Shown: positions 48,330 to 60,960, counted from the stretch's first letter. The stretch is 64,000 bases of DNA from Mangifera indica (GCF_011075055.1 NC_058154.1:3224001-3288000), one strand, 5' to 3'. The notes: a model not told the origin generated them from the letters alone. A program made the numbers and translations.

Positions 48330-49600
48330 GTGCGACCATACCAATACCCTTATTACCAAAAGACTGAAATAGAAAAAATAGTGAAAGAGCTTTTGCAGTC
48401 TGGCTTGATAAGGCCCAGTAATAACCCATTTTCATCACTAGTCTTATTAGTGAAAAAGGCGGACAGCGATTGGCGATTTTACGTAGACTACCGGGCATTG
48501 AACAATATAACAATCAAAGATAAATATTCGATTCTTGTGATTGATGAGCTTTTAGATGAGCTTCATGAGGCTAAGTTCTTCACTAAATTAGATTTACGAG
48601 CTGGCTATCATCAGATTCGAGTGCATGAAGAAGACATTTCGAAAACAACTTTTCGAACACATGAAGGATATTATGAGTTAATTGTCATGCCATTTGGTCT
48701 CACCAATGCACCCACAACTTTCCAAAGTCTCATGAATGACCTCTTTCGCCCTTATCTTAGAAAATTTATTTTGGTTTTCTTTGATGACATTCTGGTGTAC
48801 TCTAAATCCTGGGAAGATCATCTTTCACAGTTGCAAACTATTTTAACAATCTTATCAACTAACAAATTGTTTGCAAAGGAATCAAAATACAGGTTTGGAG
48901 TTAAGCAGGTCGACTACTTAGGCCACATTATTTCAGAGCAAGGAGTGGCAGTTGATCCAACCAAAATACAAGCAGTCCTTGAATGGCCAACACCGACCAC
49001 AACAAAAGGAGTACGGGGATTCCTTGGCTTAGCAGGTTATTATCGAAAGTTTATCTGTAATTTTGGATCTATGGTTGCTCCTCTAACTCAACTCTTAACC
49101 AAGGATAGGCTTCAATGGAATACGGATGCTAAGATAACTTTCAAACAATTGAAGCAGGCATTGACTTTACCACCAGTTATGTGTCTTTTAGATTTTTCTC
49201 AAAAATTTGTGATTGAGAGTGATATAAGTGGAATTGGAATTAGTGCAATCCTTTCTCAGAAAAATTGACCAATAGCTTATTTCAGCGAAGCTTTAAAAGG
49301 ATCGGCCTTGACACTCTCTACCTATGAGAAGGAAATGTTAGCTATTGTCAAATCAATCCGAAAATGACATCTGTATTTACTCGAAAAACCATTTACAGTT
49401 CATACCGATCAAAAAAGTCTGAAATACCTTCTCGAGCAACAGATCACTACCCCGACACAGACTCGATAGCTCCCAAAAATACTTGGTTATGATTATGAAA
49501 TTGAATACAGAAAAGGATCTGAAAATCAAGGTGCAGATTCCTTATCACGTGCAGCTGAATTTCAATTTCTATCCATTTCAATGCCACGTGTAGATTGGTG
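48330..49600 (+). pseudogene. reverse transcriptase and RNase H of the level 4 element
   Basis: An open frame of 312 codons (48330-49268) spans the RT: RFYVDYRALNNITIKDKY, FTKLDLRAGYHQIRV, YELIVMPFGLTNAPTTFQ and the catalytic FFDDILVYSK, then LGHIISEQGVAVDP. The RNase H part (AYFSEALKGSALTLSTYEKE, FTVHTDQKSLKYLLEQ, GADSLSRA) continues to about 49555 but carries at least three stop codons (49266, 49366, 49468). No integrase follows. Confidence 0.9.
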
Positions 49601-50394
49601 GCGTTTTGTATGTTGTTCTATATGCCCACAACACATCCTCTAATCGCAAACTCCAATCCTTTCTTGTCGAACCAATCGTTTTCTCAATAATTGATTTAAT
49701 TTCTCGATTCAAAACCTCAGCTTGTCCACTGGTTTGTGGATGGTATGTCGTAACAATCTTGTGTATTACACCATATTTTTTTAGCAACGCCTCTACTGTT
49801 CGGCTACAAAAATGTTTCCTTTGATCACTAATTAGAGCCTTCGAAATGTTGAACCTACTGAATATGTTAGATTTGAGGAAACCTGAAACAACTTTAGAGT
49901 CATCAGTTCGGGTAGCTTTTGCTTCTACCCATTTTGAGACATAATCAACTGCCAATAAAATATAAACGTAATCGAACGAAGATGGAAAAGGTCCTATGAA
50001 ATCAATACCCCAAACATAAAAAATTTCACCAACTAAAATAGGAGTTTGAGGCATTTCATTTTTCTGTAAAATATTACTTGTTTTCTGACAGCGTTCACAA
50101 GATTTACAAAAAAAATATGTCTTGAAATAAAGTTGGCGAGAAAAATCCACAATCCAGAATTTTTCTTGTTGTCCTTTTTGATCCAAAATGGCCTCCACAA
50201 GTATACGAATGGCAGAAGGTAATAATAAAAGAAATTTTAGTTTTAGATACGTACCTTCTTATAACTTGATTAGCGCAATGTTTCCACAAATACGGATCAT
50301 CCCATACGTAATATTTTGCATCATTTTTCAATTTGTCTTTTTGAGTCTTAGATAAATCAGCTGGCAGTGTGTTATTAACCAAATAATTCACCAT
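49598..50394 (-). pseudogene. Athila integrase, zinc-binding and catalytic core
   Basis: Two overlapping minus-strand frames (50104-50394 and down to 49598) give the zinc-binding domain ([11 protein letters not shown] and [10 protein letters not shown]) and the DDE core. Catalytic residues are visible in [11 protein letters not shown] (Asp), [11 protein letters not shown] (Asp) and [13 protein letters not shown] (Glu). The core ends [10 protein letters not shown] at the junction with the level 4 fragment and resumes at 46241. There is a frameshift between the zinc and core parts. Confidence 0.9.
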
Positions 50395-50454
50395 GTTTGC
50401 ATACCAGGGCAGTCTATAGCTTGCTGAAAATAACTACTTATCAGGAAATTGCTC

Positions 50455-51891
50455 CTACAGATTCTGCTCTGTTTTTACATGAACCAGATGGCTTAAATGG
50501 TCAACAACAAGATTCTCTTGTCCAACTTTATCCTTGATCTTCAGGTCAAATTCACTCAGTAGCAAAATCCATCTTATAAGCCTTGGTTTTGCCTCCTTAT
50601 TTGTTATCAAGTACCTAAGGGCTGCATGATCAGAATAAATAACCATTTTAGTACCTAATAAATAAGAACAAAATTTTTCTAATGCAAAAACAACAGCCAA
50701 GAGTTCTTTTTCAATGGTCGAATAATTTTTTTGTACATCATTTAAGGTCATCGAGGCATAATATATAACATGCAACACCCTTCCAACTCGCTGCCCCAAA
50801 ATAGCTTCTACGGCGTAATCACTTGTGTCACACATTATTTCAAATGGGAGACTTCAATCAGATGGCTGGATTATTGGTGCAGAAGTCGGTAGCTACTTCA
50901 ACTTGTTGAATGTATTTTTACAACTTTCATCAAACTCAAAAGCCACCTCTTTTTGTAGCAACTTGCACAATGGTAATGCAATACGCGAAAAATCCTTAAT
51001 GAAGTGTCGATAAAAACCTGTATGGCCAAGGAAAGAACGAACTACCCACACACTAGCGGGGTAAGGTAAAGATTGAATAATATCAATTTTAGCCTTATCT
51101 ACCTCAATACCCCTAGTTGAAACTACATGCCCCAAAACTATACCTTGCTCAACCATAAAATGACATTTTTCAAAATTTAAAACAAAGTTAGTTTCAATGC
51201 ATCTTTGTAAAACAAGTGTGAGATTGTGCAAACAATTATCAAATGAGTCCCTATGAATAGTAAAATCGTCCATAAAAATTTCTATAATGTGCTCAACATA
51301 ATTTGAAAATATACTGACCATACACCTTTGGAAAGTAGTTGATGCATTACAAGCTCCGAATGACATTCGTCGATATGCAAAAGTTCCAAATAGGCATGTG
51401 AAAGTCGTCTTCTCTTGATCTTCTAGAGCAATTGCAATATGAAAATATCCTGAAAAACCATCTAGAAAATAATAGTAAGCTCGGTCAGCTAGCCTTTCCA
51501 ACATTTGATCAATAAATGGCAACGGAAAGTGATCTTTATGGGTTACCGAATTTAATTTCCTATAATCTATATAGACTCGCCACCCATTCTAAACTCGAGT
51601 AGGTACCAATTCAATATTCTGATTTTTTACCACTGTGATACCGGTCTTCTTCGATACAACTTGAACAAGGCTAACCCATTCGTTATCTGAAATTGGATAA
51701 ATTACTCCGACTTGAAGCAACTTCCAAATTTCCTTTTTTACCACTTCCATCATTGGCGGATTTAGCCTTCTTTGTGGCTGTCGAATTGGTTTAGGTCCCT
51801 TTTCAAGAAGGATTCGATGCATGCAGGTAGAGGGACTGATTCCTTTAATATCAACAATGATCCATCCTATGGCTGTTTTGTGCTTCTTCAA
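50455..51891 (-). pseudogene. Athila reverse transcriptase and RNase H
   Basis: RT starts in 51589-51891 (EIWKLLQVGVIYPISDNEWV), hits a stop at about 51588, and continues in 50893-51522 with FLDGFSGYFHIAIALEDQEK, FGTFAYRRMSFGACNASTTF and the catalytic IEIFMDDFTIH. RNase H lies in 50455-50835 ([45 protein letters not shown]), in another frame. The YRRM-FG-CNA and FMDDF strings are typical of Athila. Confidence 0.9.
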
Positions 51892-52020
51892 AATCTATAC
51901 CAGTTTTTCTTCTTGTTGCTCATTTAACTTACTGGAAATAATCACTGGTAAGGTCTCCCCATCTCCAAGGTACACACATTTAAGGTGATTTGGAAGAAGT
52001 TTTAGCTCCAGCTCTGGTGC

Positions 52021-52806
52021 CTACAAAACAAAAGGTGCCAATTTTTCATTAGGCATTGGCAGCTCAATATAAGATAAATTACCTGTATTTTTCAACTCTT
52101 TGCACTCATTCATCTCTGCCACTACATTCTGCATATTTGAAATTAATTTAGATTCATCTCTTTCTTTCAAAATATTTTCATGGTTAGTTGTTTCCAACTC
52201 ATCTTCATCATCAAAAATTTTCTGCACTAGAGAATCAATTAAATCAACTGAATACACAGGAAAATCTACATCAAGATATTTCATAACATCATAAATATTA
52301 AATTGGACAGCTTCACCATCAAACTCCATGGTCAGTGTGCTTTTATAAACATCAATTTTCATTTTAGTTGTTTTCAGAAAGGGTTTTCCTAGCAAAATAG
52401 GTGCAGATTGGTCATTATTTTCCATGTCAAGAACATAAAAGTCAGCTAGAAAAATTAATTTATCATTAACCTGAACAAGAACATCTTTAATTAACCCTTT
52501 CGGATATGCATTCAATCTATCGACCAACTGAATAACTACACCAGTTTGTTCTAAAGGTCCAAGATTAAGAGCAAAATAAATGGAATATGACATTACATTA
52601 ATAAATGCTCCTAAATCTAACATGGCCTTTTTAATTTTTGTGTCTCCTATTGTGCAAAGGATACAAAACATACTTGGATCTTTGCATTTTTCAGGAAGAT
52701 TTTTGTGAATTATGGCTGAAACATTTTCTTCTACCCTTATTTTTTCATACCTTTTGAGTCTTTGCTTCCTTTTCAATGTACACAGCTCTTTCAAAAATTT
52801 TAGCAT
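52021..52806 (-). pseudogene. Athila retropepsin-like protease region
   Basis: 261 codons open on the minus strand. The active-site region reads KKAMLDLGAFINVMSYSIY (Asp-Leu-Gly form, as in Athila). The second block is SAPILLGKPFLKTTKMKIDV. The C-terminal part is acidic and links to RT. Confidence 0.85.
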
Positions 52807-54326
52807 AGTGAGACACTTGTTTTATTGCATCAAAAAGTGAAATATTGGCTTCACACTTTTGAAAGGTCTCATATAAATCTGCACTGCTTTCATACTTTAG
52901 TTTTAAAGCTTCAGGAAAAGGAGGAACAAGTTTATATTCGTTGAAAGAAAGATATTTACCTGTTGCTACATTTTCAAAAGAATTATTTTCTGCTGCTGCT
53001 TCCTCTCTGTTTTCTGCTTGTTGTGTTGGTTCAGGTGGTTCTTTAATTGGCATCTCTAGCTCTTTTCCACTTCTCAGCACTATGGCACTAGCATTCTTCG
53101 TTGGGTTCACCACAGTTTGTGATGGCAGTTTGCTTGAATTTTGTGCTTCTAGCCTACTGATTGTAGTAGCCATCTGACTCATTTGATTCTCTAGATTTTG
53201 AATGTTGGTTCTGGTTTCCTGCTAAAATTTTACAGTGTTAGTAGCCATAATTTTAACAATATCCTCAAGAGATGTACCTGAATCAGAATTTTGGGTTGGT
53301 TGTTGCTTTCTAGGAATATAATGCTACTGGTATGGCTGAAAATTATTCGAAGGCTAATTCGCATGTGCATTCCCATAACGAAGATTTGGATGATCTCTCC
53401 AACCTAAGTTGTAAGTATTCGAATAAGGATTATAATTATGATTTCGCTACTGTTGTCCAAAAAATCCACCTATTGTATCAGCTTGTTCAGAGCATTCCTC
53501 CTAAAGTGTTGGGCACATATCAGTTAGATGCCCTCCCATTGAACAGATTCTGTAAACTTTTACTGCCCCATTTTTCCTACAACCATTTGACGTATAAGAG
53601 TAGTTAGATCATCAAGTCGTCTCTTAATAGAAGATACATTTACCTCATTGACACGTCGAGACGAATGGTCGGATCTATTCCCAAATTGTTGTGAATTCGA
53701 TGTTATATTTGTAATTTAATTTCGGGCTGCTTCAGGTGTTTTGTCAGCCAATGCTCCACCACTCGTTGCATCAATCATATTTCTCTCATTTGATAGAAGT
53801 CTTTCGTAGAAATATTGAATAAGCAACTGGTCACTAATTTGGTGATGTGTACAACTTGCACAGAGCATTTTAAGGCGCTCTCAGTATTCATATAAAGACT
53901 CTCCACTTTGCTGCCTAATGCCACAGATTTCTTTCCTTATGCTGACAGCTCTTGATACTGGAAAAAATTTCTGCAGAAATAGTCTTTTCATCTCATGCCA
54001 AGTGGTGAAACTTCTAGCGGGTAGATAATACAACCAATCTTACGCATCATCTTGATTTGTTCTTTGGTTACTCCATTCGGTTTCATACCTGTGCACACCA
54101 CATGAAATTCTTTCAAATATTTATGAGGATCTTCACCTGTGGAACCACGAAAAATAGGTAAAAGATGAATTAGTCCAAATTTTAGATCAAAGGTAGTATT
54201 AACATCTAAATTAGGAAAAGTAATGCAGTGTGGTTGTTGATTCAAATCTAGAGCAGTAAACTTTCTTAAAGTCTGATTTTCAGCTATGTTTTCCTCTGTT
54301 TCAAAAGCAAATCTGTGTGCTTGCAT
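52745..54326 (-). pseudogene. Athila gag
   Basis: The N-terminal part (53988-54326) reads CITFPNLDVN, FDLKFGLIHLLPIFRGSTGE and DPHKYLKEFHVVC, the start of the capsid-like domain. A deletion removes part of it near 54040. It then continues in other frames with AVSIRKEICGIRQQ, LLIQYFYE and MIDATSGGALADKTPEAARN, with several stops. A zinc knuckle (CSMGGHLTDMCP) lies at about 53511-53554; its first Cys is Tyr. The tail (52745-53182) is a low-complexity linker containing VVNPTKNASAIVLRSGKEL. Confidence 0.85.
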
Positions 54327-54435
54327 CTCCTTTTTGCTTCTTTTCTTAGCCCTTTTACAGTCTTTTCAATTTCTGGATCAAACTGTAAACTAGCTTGTTT
54401 CGAAGATCACGTAATGAATATACAAATTAAAAAAC

Positions 54436-54453
54436 TCCCCGACAACGATGCCA
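54436..54453 (-). other. Athila primer binding site, tRNA-Asp type
   Basis: Read on the minus strand: TGGCATCGTTGTCGGGGA, five bases inside the 5' LTR. It resembles the tRNA-Asp complement used by the Tat/Athila lineages, with a few transitions. Confidence 0.8.
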
Positions 54454-54458
54454 AAATT

Positions 54459-55806
54459 TGGTACGTGCTATCATTGACACCTAAATTAAAATCCTAAATT
54501 CCTGTAACAAAAATATAGTAAAAGAAAGTAGGGATTGTTCCCTTGAAGAGCTTTGATTAGTATGTCGTCACAAATAAATTCGAAACAAAGAAATAAAAGG
54601 GGGGTTTTGAAGTGAATGCAAATTATAATGAAAAAAAATAAATAAAAATTTAGTAAAATAATCTAAAAGGAATAAATCAATTTAACAAACCTTGGTCTTC
54701 GGTCACATCCACCATTGGAACTATGATTTATCATCGAAACAAAATATCAAATTAATTATTCAAATATTTGTTATGGTATTAAATTTACCTATCATTCCTT
54801 ATGATTAGTTAATCAAAAACATGTATTTCAATTAACCCTTATTGATTAATAATTCGGATACGATCTCGAATTTAATTAAGCAATAGCATTACGAATTAGA
54901 AAGACCAACGAAGCAAGACAACACAAACGTACGACGTTGCATTTAATCTAGTTGATTATTTTCCTAGGATTTATAGTTTCTGACACAACAAACGATAAAC
55001 CTAGTTGTCACTTCGATTAGATGGATTGAACAATTACGGATTCAACACCTAAACTAACTGTAGATTATATTAATTGATAAACTAATCGCGCGCCTTAGAA
55101 ATCAACCAACACAATCATAAAAAAATAATTCAAAAAGATAATCAATACTCGAATAAATAAAAAGATGCATTAAAGAGCAAAATTAAATCTCACAATCATT
55201 GTAGTTCCATGGTTTCAGGTCCCTTCAACCAAGAGAAACTATTTAGCCACTATAGACCATATTTTTCTCTCTAATTATCTAATTACAATGGTGAATCCTC
55301 TCTAATAAAAATCAAAGTATATATATTATTTCCCTACTAAAAATCTGGAAATTGAAAGTCAATCCTAATCTTCTAATCCAACCAAGCAAAGTGATGCATA
55401 TCTTCCTAAAAAGAAAGGAAAAGATATGTATATTTTAATGTATATCTTTCCTCCAAAAATATCCTTCCTTATCTATCTCAATTAATCTTCTTTTCCAGCT
55501 AGTAATTATCCCCTTTTTAGGAAGCAAATCTTAATATTTAGTGGACCCTTGCAGCTGATCTGGACGTCCAGATTTTATTTTCGTATTTTGTTTTCGTCTT
55601 TCACGTGCCCACACCTAGTCAACATCACGAAATTTCCAGGTTTATAGGTCTGCCCCAGTTTTTTCATTTTTTTGGCCCAACTTATTCCAAAAATACTCAA
55701 AGCTTCCTAAATACAAAAAGATAAGTAATTTCATTAGATTGAATTAAATTTTCACACAACATAAGGGAATTATAAATCGAAATAATAACAATTAATGGCG
55801 TTATCA
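54459..55806 (-). repeat. Athila 5' LTR
   Basis: 1348 bp, TGGTACGTGCTATCATTGAC to GGCGTTATCA in plus orientation. Pairs with 42189-43537 and is followed by the duplicated AGCTC. Confidence 0.92.
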
Positions 55807-56950
55807 AGCTCATTACTCTTCTAATATATCCCTCACCCCTTTATGCACATAGTGTAGAGGTATAATCGTCTTTTGACTTTATCTAAAGGTACACGATCAT
55901 GTGCTTCTCAACCCACAACCGTATGCCTCTTGAACCATATACACGGGCTTATGAAACTCAACACATAGTTGTGTCTAGAGCAGATGCACACAGGGAGTTA
56001 ACCTAGACACGTTTTTGTGTACTTAGATCTATATGTACGAACCACGTGTCCTCTGGAGCATGTCATCCACTTTTAGAAAGCCATACACGAGCATATGTCA
56101 CACATCACACAGTCATGCATTTTTCCCCTTAGAATGAGCATGACATCCTCAGGTTTTCAAAATTCTAAAATGACACATGGTCATGTATAAGGCCATACAC
56201 GATCGTGTGTCACAATTTGAAAATCGCACCCTAGGGTTTCTATGCCTTTCCGATTACCATCTCGATGATACATACACAGACAATACACAATAGTAGTCTC
56301 TAAGCATCCTAGATTTATTATTTTCACTATCTTTTTAACCATAACACATATACAAAAAATTTCATGGCATCAAATCTAAAAACAAGATCTTTCAAACCAA
56401 AACATATATTCATCATACAATTCAGAAACTAAGCATGCTTATAACTTGTTCTATTCATGATCACATCTAAATCACTCTAGATTATGTATTTAATAAAAAA
56501 AGGGCATCGTAAAAATCGTGATCAAGTAAAGGAAGTCATTCCACTTACTTGGATTCCATCGACAAAGTCTCCCTTACATGGTATTTATGATTTTGGTGAT
56601 TGGCGGCAGCTCCTCAGGCAACCACAAACTCTTCTCTCATACTCTTTCACTTTTGAGCAGCTAGAAAGTAAAATGAATGTGAGAAAATTTGGGTTTGTGA
56701 CATTTTATTTTTATCTCTAAGACACGATACATAGGCGTGTATAGACTATACATGGTCGTGTGTCCAGTTGCACAACTAAGGTAACTTTCTATTTCATCAC
56801 GATCATAAGTTGATCCACTAATTGACTTCTACTAACCATACACAGTTGTGGATGCCTCCATAAACGGGCAGGTATCCCTGAATTCATTAATCGATATATT
56901 TAAAAACTAAGAAAATTGAAATACTTTTAGGCTTACCTGTGGGCGCTACA

Positions 56951-57222
56951 CAAGATAAAAGAATAAATGGAAGCAGAAACTTTATGCAATTGAAAGAGAG
57001 AATGGTATATGTCTATCTTAATACAAAGGAAGGGTATATATAGACTTCATTCCTTCTATCTAAGCAATAAATATCTTGCCCAACTCTCTTCTTGCAATAA
57101 ATGCAGCCACCCAATGCATTTAATGCTTTGTCATTTTATTCTTCAATTCACATTCATTTAATCATTAGCCTCCCATAATTTATTGCTTTCACATTTGGTA
57201 GAAAGTCATCTCATACGTAACA
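56951..57222 (-). repeat. copia 3' LTR, second piece
   Basis: Begins with the duplicated CAAGA, then TAAAAGAATAAATGGAAGCAG, and ends CATACGTAACA. Matches the remainder of the LTRs at 61155 and 63013. On the minus strand the purine-rich AAAGGGAAG directly before TGTTACG is the likely polypurine tract. Confidence 0.82.
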
Positions 57223-60200
57223 CTTCCCTTTGGATTTTTACTACTTATAGATAATTACATTAATTTTACTAAGAAAAAACCTAGTGGAACAAAACAAAAG
57301 CTAAAGAATGTAATTACTTAATGTCTTGTAAAAAAGGGTTAGACGTGTTTAGACTGTCTCATTAAAAATCTTACTCGAAAAACCTAGTGGAATAAAACCT
57401 AGTGAAGGGAAAAAAAGAACAATGCACATTTTGTCCAATATGTGACACACTTAAACAATCTGCTTCCCTTGATAAGTACTCATTTTGATGAATGTTTCCC
57501 TTGATTGTACTGAGATTAATTTGTTTACTTTTTGAGCCATTGTATATCGATGTTATGTACTAACTTTTCAAAATGTCTTGGTGAATAAATCTACAAGATT
57601 TTCACTTAATCGTATTTGTTTAATATCAATCTTTCAATTTTGCTGGAGCTCATGAGTGTAAAAGAATTTTAGTGATATATGTTTGGTTATATCTCCTTTA
57701 ATGTATCATCCTCTAATTTGGATAATACATGTTATATTGTCTTCATATAATATGGAATGAATGTTTATTGTAGAAGAAAAATTGCATGCATTCCAGATAT
57801 GATAGACGATAGATCGTAACTATATATAATCTTAGTTGGCTTCATGGAAAACTAAAAATTATGAATGATTTAAAGATGTTGCAACCAAAGTCTGTTTGGT
57901 GGAGGCACAAGATACTGTTGTGTCATTATAAGTGAAAACATATGTCGTCTATGAAAGGGCTTTATGGCAATCAGAAAGATAATTAACGTCTGCATATCTA
58001 ACCAAATTAAGATTTTTAAAAGATTTGACAAAGTATAATAATCTCAAATCTCTAGCTCTATGTAAATAATGAAGTATATGTTTGATTTCATTCCAATGCC
58101 GATAAGTTGATACATAGCTAAATCAGACTAATAAATTTACCATGAATGATATATCCAGTCTAGTGTATTAGACCAAATATAATAGTGTTTCAATGTCATT
58201 AAGATACGGTACTTTAAAACCAAATATCTTTTCATCTTCTTCTTTAGGATGAACTAGATCATTTTTCGAATCGAGAAACCTAACAATCTTTGGGATACTC
58301 AAAGGATAAGCCTTATCTATGTTAAAGTGTTTTAACAATTTTTTTAATATATGTTAATTAATGAATAAATATTTCATTTGAATTGTATTCGATCTATAAA
58401 GTGAGACAATATTTTTTTTCTCAAATCCTTCATCTCAAATTCTTTTTTAGATATTCAGTAAATTTTAAAGTTTTTCAACAGTCCCAATTAAATTAAATTT
58501 AGTGAGACATTCACATAGCTCTTCTTTTTCAAATTTTACTTGGGCGATTATACTACATTCTTCTAGATTGTTTTAATCCGTACAATGATATTTCTAATTG
58601 AATTAAGTACATGCCTCTTGAATTGACCCTTTTTACTTTAAGCAATTTAAATCTTTCAAAGAGTTTCATATAAATTTCAGTATCCAAATTTTCACATAAA
58701 TAAGTAATAACTACGTCCATTATATGCATATCCAGTCCTTCTAAGATTATTAAGCTAATCAAATATCTGAATGTGATTATATCCATCACAAGTGTATATG
58801 TTTCATCAAAGTCTATACCTAACCTTTAGGAAAAGTCTTGGGTTACAAGTCGTGTTTTATATCTAGCAATTTCATATTTATTTTTCTCACAAATACCCAT
58901 TTATATATAACGAGTTGCACGTCATCAGATGTTAGAACTACAAGCCCAAACACTTGACATTTTGCTAAAGAAGCTAATTTTGTTCAATTTTTTTCCTCCC
59001 ATTTAGGTTAATCATGTCTTTATATACACTTGTCCACAGTATATGGTTTAAAATTATTATCATTCATAATTTTAGTAACTACTACAAATGAAAATACATC
59101 ATCGTTGTTAACTATTTCACAATTCCACTTTTCTCATGTATAAGCATAATTTAAAGATATTTTAGTATTCTTATTTTCTTATTTTTTAGGAGTTTGTGCC
59201 ACTTTCGGGGCTCGAGTCTCTTCAGGGACCATAACATCTTCTAGAGAAATATTAGAGAGAGTGGATTTTTAATCATTTTAGGATAATCATAATTGATATC
59301 TGTTTGATTATTTATCTTTTGTTTTTGAGAAATAGTGTCATTCAATCTAACAAGTATACCATACTTTTAACGTGCAATAGATTGATCAGTCACGGTTCGA
59401 ATAAACTATTTAGTAGTCATATTAATTCTTGATTGAGTATTGATAGTTGGTACATGTGATCTTGTCACTTTTATCGTATATACAAATGCATCAAATTTTG
59501 GTTGGTAATAATTTGTAAACGTTCTATCCTCTATACTTCAGTTTCATTTTAGCATGTGCAAAGATCTAAATGAGACATAATAGATATGTACCAAGTAAGT
59601 TTATGTCTAACTTTATAGGGCATTTTCTTTTCCCTTAAAAGTGGGAATGTTGTCTTATCAAAGTGACAATATGTAAATCGTATAGTAAAAAGATCACCTG
59701 TTAATGGTTTCAGATACTTGATAATAGATAGTGAATTATACCCAACAAAAATTTTCAAACGATATTATGGTCCCATTTTCATGTGTTAAGCAAACGCAAT
59801 ATAAACATATATAACACAACCAAACATCTTCAAATGGCATATATTAGGTTGCTGATCGAGAACCAATTGTAGAGAAGAATATTGATGATAAAAAAAAGGT
59901 TACAAGCGAATTAACATTGCAACATGTAATATATTATGTCTCCATATAGAAGTTGGTAATTAAGTTCTTAGTAATAAAGTACATGCAATTATCTGGAATT
60001 ATTTGATAGGAGACTCAACTAATCTATTCTGAGTGTAGACATGATAGACTGAATATTCAACATCAATCCTCATAGACATGAAATAGTCATCAAATGTTTT
60101 GGATGTAAATTCACTAGCATTATTTAGTTGTATTGACTTTATCGAATAATTTGAAAATTGTGTCTTCAACTTGATAATTTGAGTTCATAGTTTAACAAAT

Positions 60201-60960
60201 GCAATATTTTGAGTTGGTAATAAACAAATATGAGACCATCGTGTGGATGCATCAATTAAAACCATAAAACCACGAAATGACCCACTTGGTGAATGAATAA
60301 GTCCACATATATCCCCTTGAATCTTTTACAGAAATGATGAGGATTCAACTTTAATTTTGGAGGGAGATAGTCTAATTATTAATTTACCTTGTGAATGGGC
60401 TATGTAGAATTTTTCACAAAGCAATAAAATCTTATAATTATTTAGTGTATATCCGTGTGAATTTTTAATAATTTTACGCATCCTTGTAGATCTTGAATAA
60501 CTTAGACGGTTATGCTAAAACGTAAAGACTTTTGGATCAAAGAACTTCTAGTTTAATACTACATAAGTTTCAATTGTTTTTATGATTTTATAATACAATC
60601 CAGATGATAAAACAAACAATTTTTCTAGTATAAGTCTTTTTCCAGCGGTATTACCAATTATATAAGTGAATTTTACACCATTTCACTCATGCTTTCAATG
60701 TGATAATCATTATTTTTTATATTTTTAAAACTAAGTAAATTTCTTTTATATCTACTTGAATATAATGCATTATTGATGCTTAATTTTATCCTATTTTTCA
60801 ACAAAATTATGGCTCTTTTGGAGCCTTTAATTAAATTTATTGATCTTAATATAATGTTTACTTTAGTTTTAATTGGTGATAAAGTTAAAAAAATTTTCTT
60901 TTTCTTAAGAATTGTGTGCTTTGTTATATTCATTTAAAAATTACATTAGTCATAACTTAC
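57223..60960 (-). pseudogene. Ty1/copia pol remnant (protease to RNase H), gag missing
   Basis: Read on the minus strand from right to left. The protease-to-integrase spacer lies at 60673-60933 (KHTILKKKK, NALYSSRYKRNLLSFKNI). The integrase at about 59750-60430 has QGDICGLIHSPSGSF, LIDASTRWSH and DDYFMSMRID; the second catalytic Asp position reads LNNASEF (Asn). A block at 59549-59758 reads VGYNSLSIIKYLKPLTGD. RT lies at 58470-58860 (TFRYLISL, YLCENLDTEIYMKL, SLYGLKQSRRM). The RNase H end lies at 57480-58000 (THELQQ, LVDLFTK). It is full of stops and small deletions. Only about 190 bp separate the protease-proximal part from the 5' LTR, so gag is essentially absent. Confidence 0.85.

Larger units (their letters stand above)
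46242..49600 (+). mobile_element. Level 4: truncated Ty3/gypsy (chromovirus-like) element
   Basis: A plus-strand element inserted in the Athila integrase. It has a 5' LTR, a tRNA-Met-type primer site, gag, protease, RT and RNase H, and stops abruptly after the RNase H end (ADSLSRAAEF, near 49550). Integrase and 3' LTR are absent. At about 49596-49600 the sequence changes to Athila integrase read from the other strand; GGTGG is compatible with both sides. No target duplication is visible, as expected if the 3' part was deleted with some host sequence. The lineage within chromoviruses is not assigned. Confidence 0.8.
42189..55806 (-). mobile_element. Level 3: Athila-type Ty3/gypsy retrotransposon, full length
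   Basis: Two LTRs (42189-43537 and 54459-55806) flank a minus-strand gag-protease-RT-RNase H-integrase region. The element has TG...CA ends and a perfect 5-bp target duplication, AGCTC (42184-42188 and 55807-55811). The primer site resembles the tRNA-Asp type used by the Tat/Athila group. The RT and gag motifs also point to Athila. About 2 kb of non-coding sequence lies between pol and the 3' LTR, typical for this group. Several stops and frameshifts make it inactive. Its integrase is broken by the level 4 fragment (46242-about 49600). Without that fragment the element is about 10.3 kb. Confidence 0.9.
41173..56950. mobile_element. Level 2: solo LTR of a Ty3/gypsy-type element, split by Athila
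   Basis: The element begins TGTAACACC at 41173 and ends GCGCTACA at 56950, with canonical TG...CA ends. It is flanked by a perfect 5-bp duplication, CAAGA (41168-41172 and 56951-56955). Without the Athila insertion and its duplication, about 2155 bp remain (41173-42188 plus 55812-56950), with no pol-like reading frame. This fits a solo LTR left by recombination of a large-LTR family. The right part holds many decayed copies of a palindromic word like CACACGATCGTGTG. The lineage is not proven; large LTRs of this kind are typical of Tekay/Del-type chromoviruses. Confidence 0.7.

Noticed and set aside
56484..56720. 78-codon plus-strand frame that looked like a small gene
   Set aside because: Lies inside the solo LTR, with no known domain.
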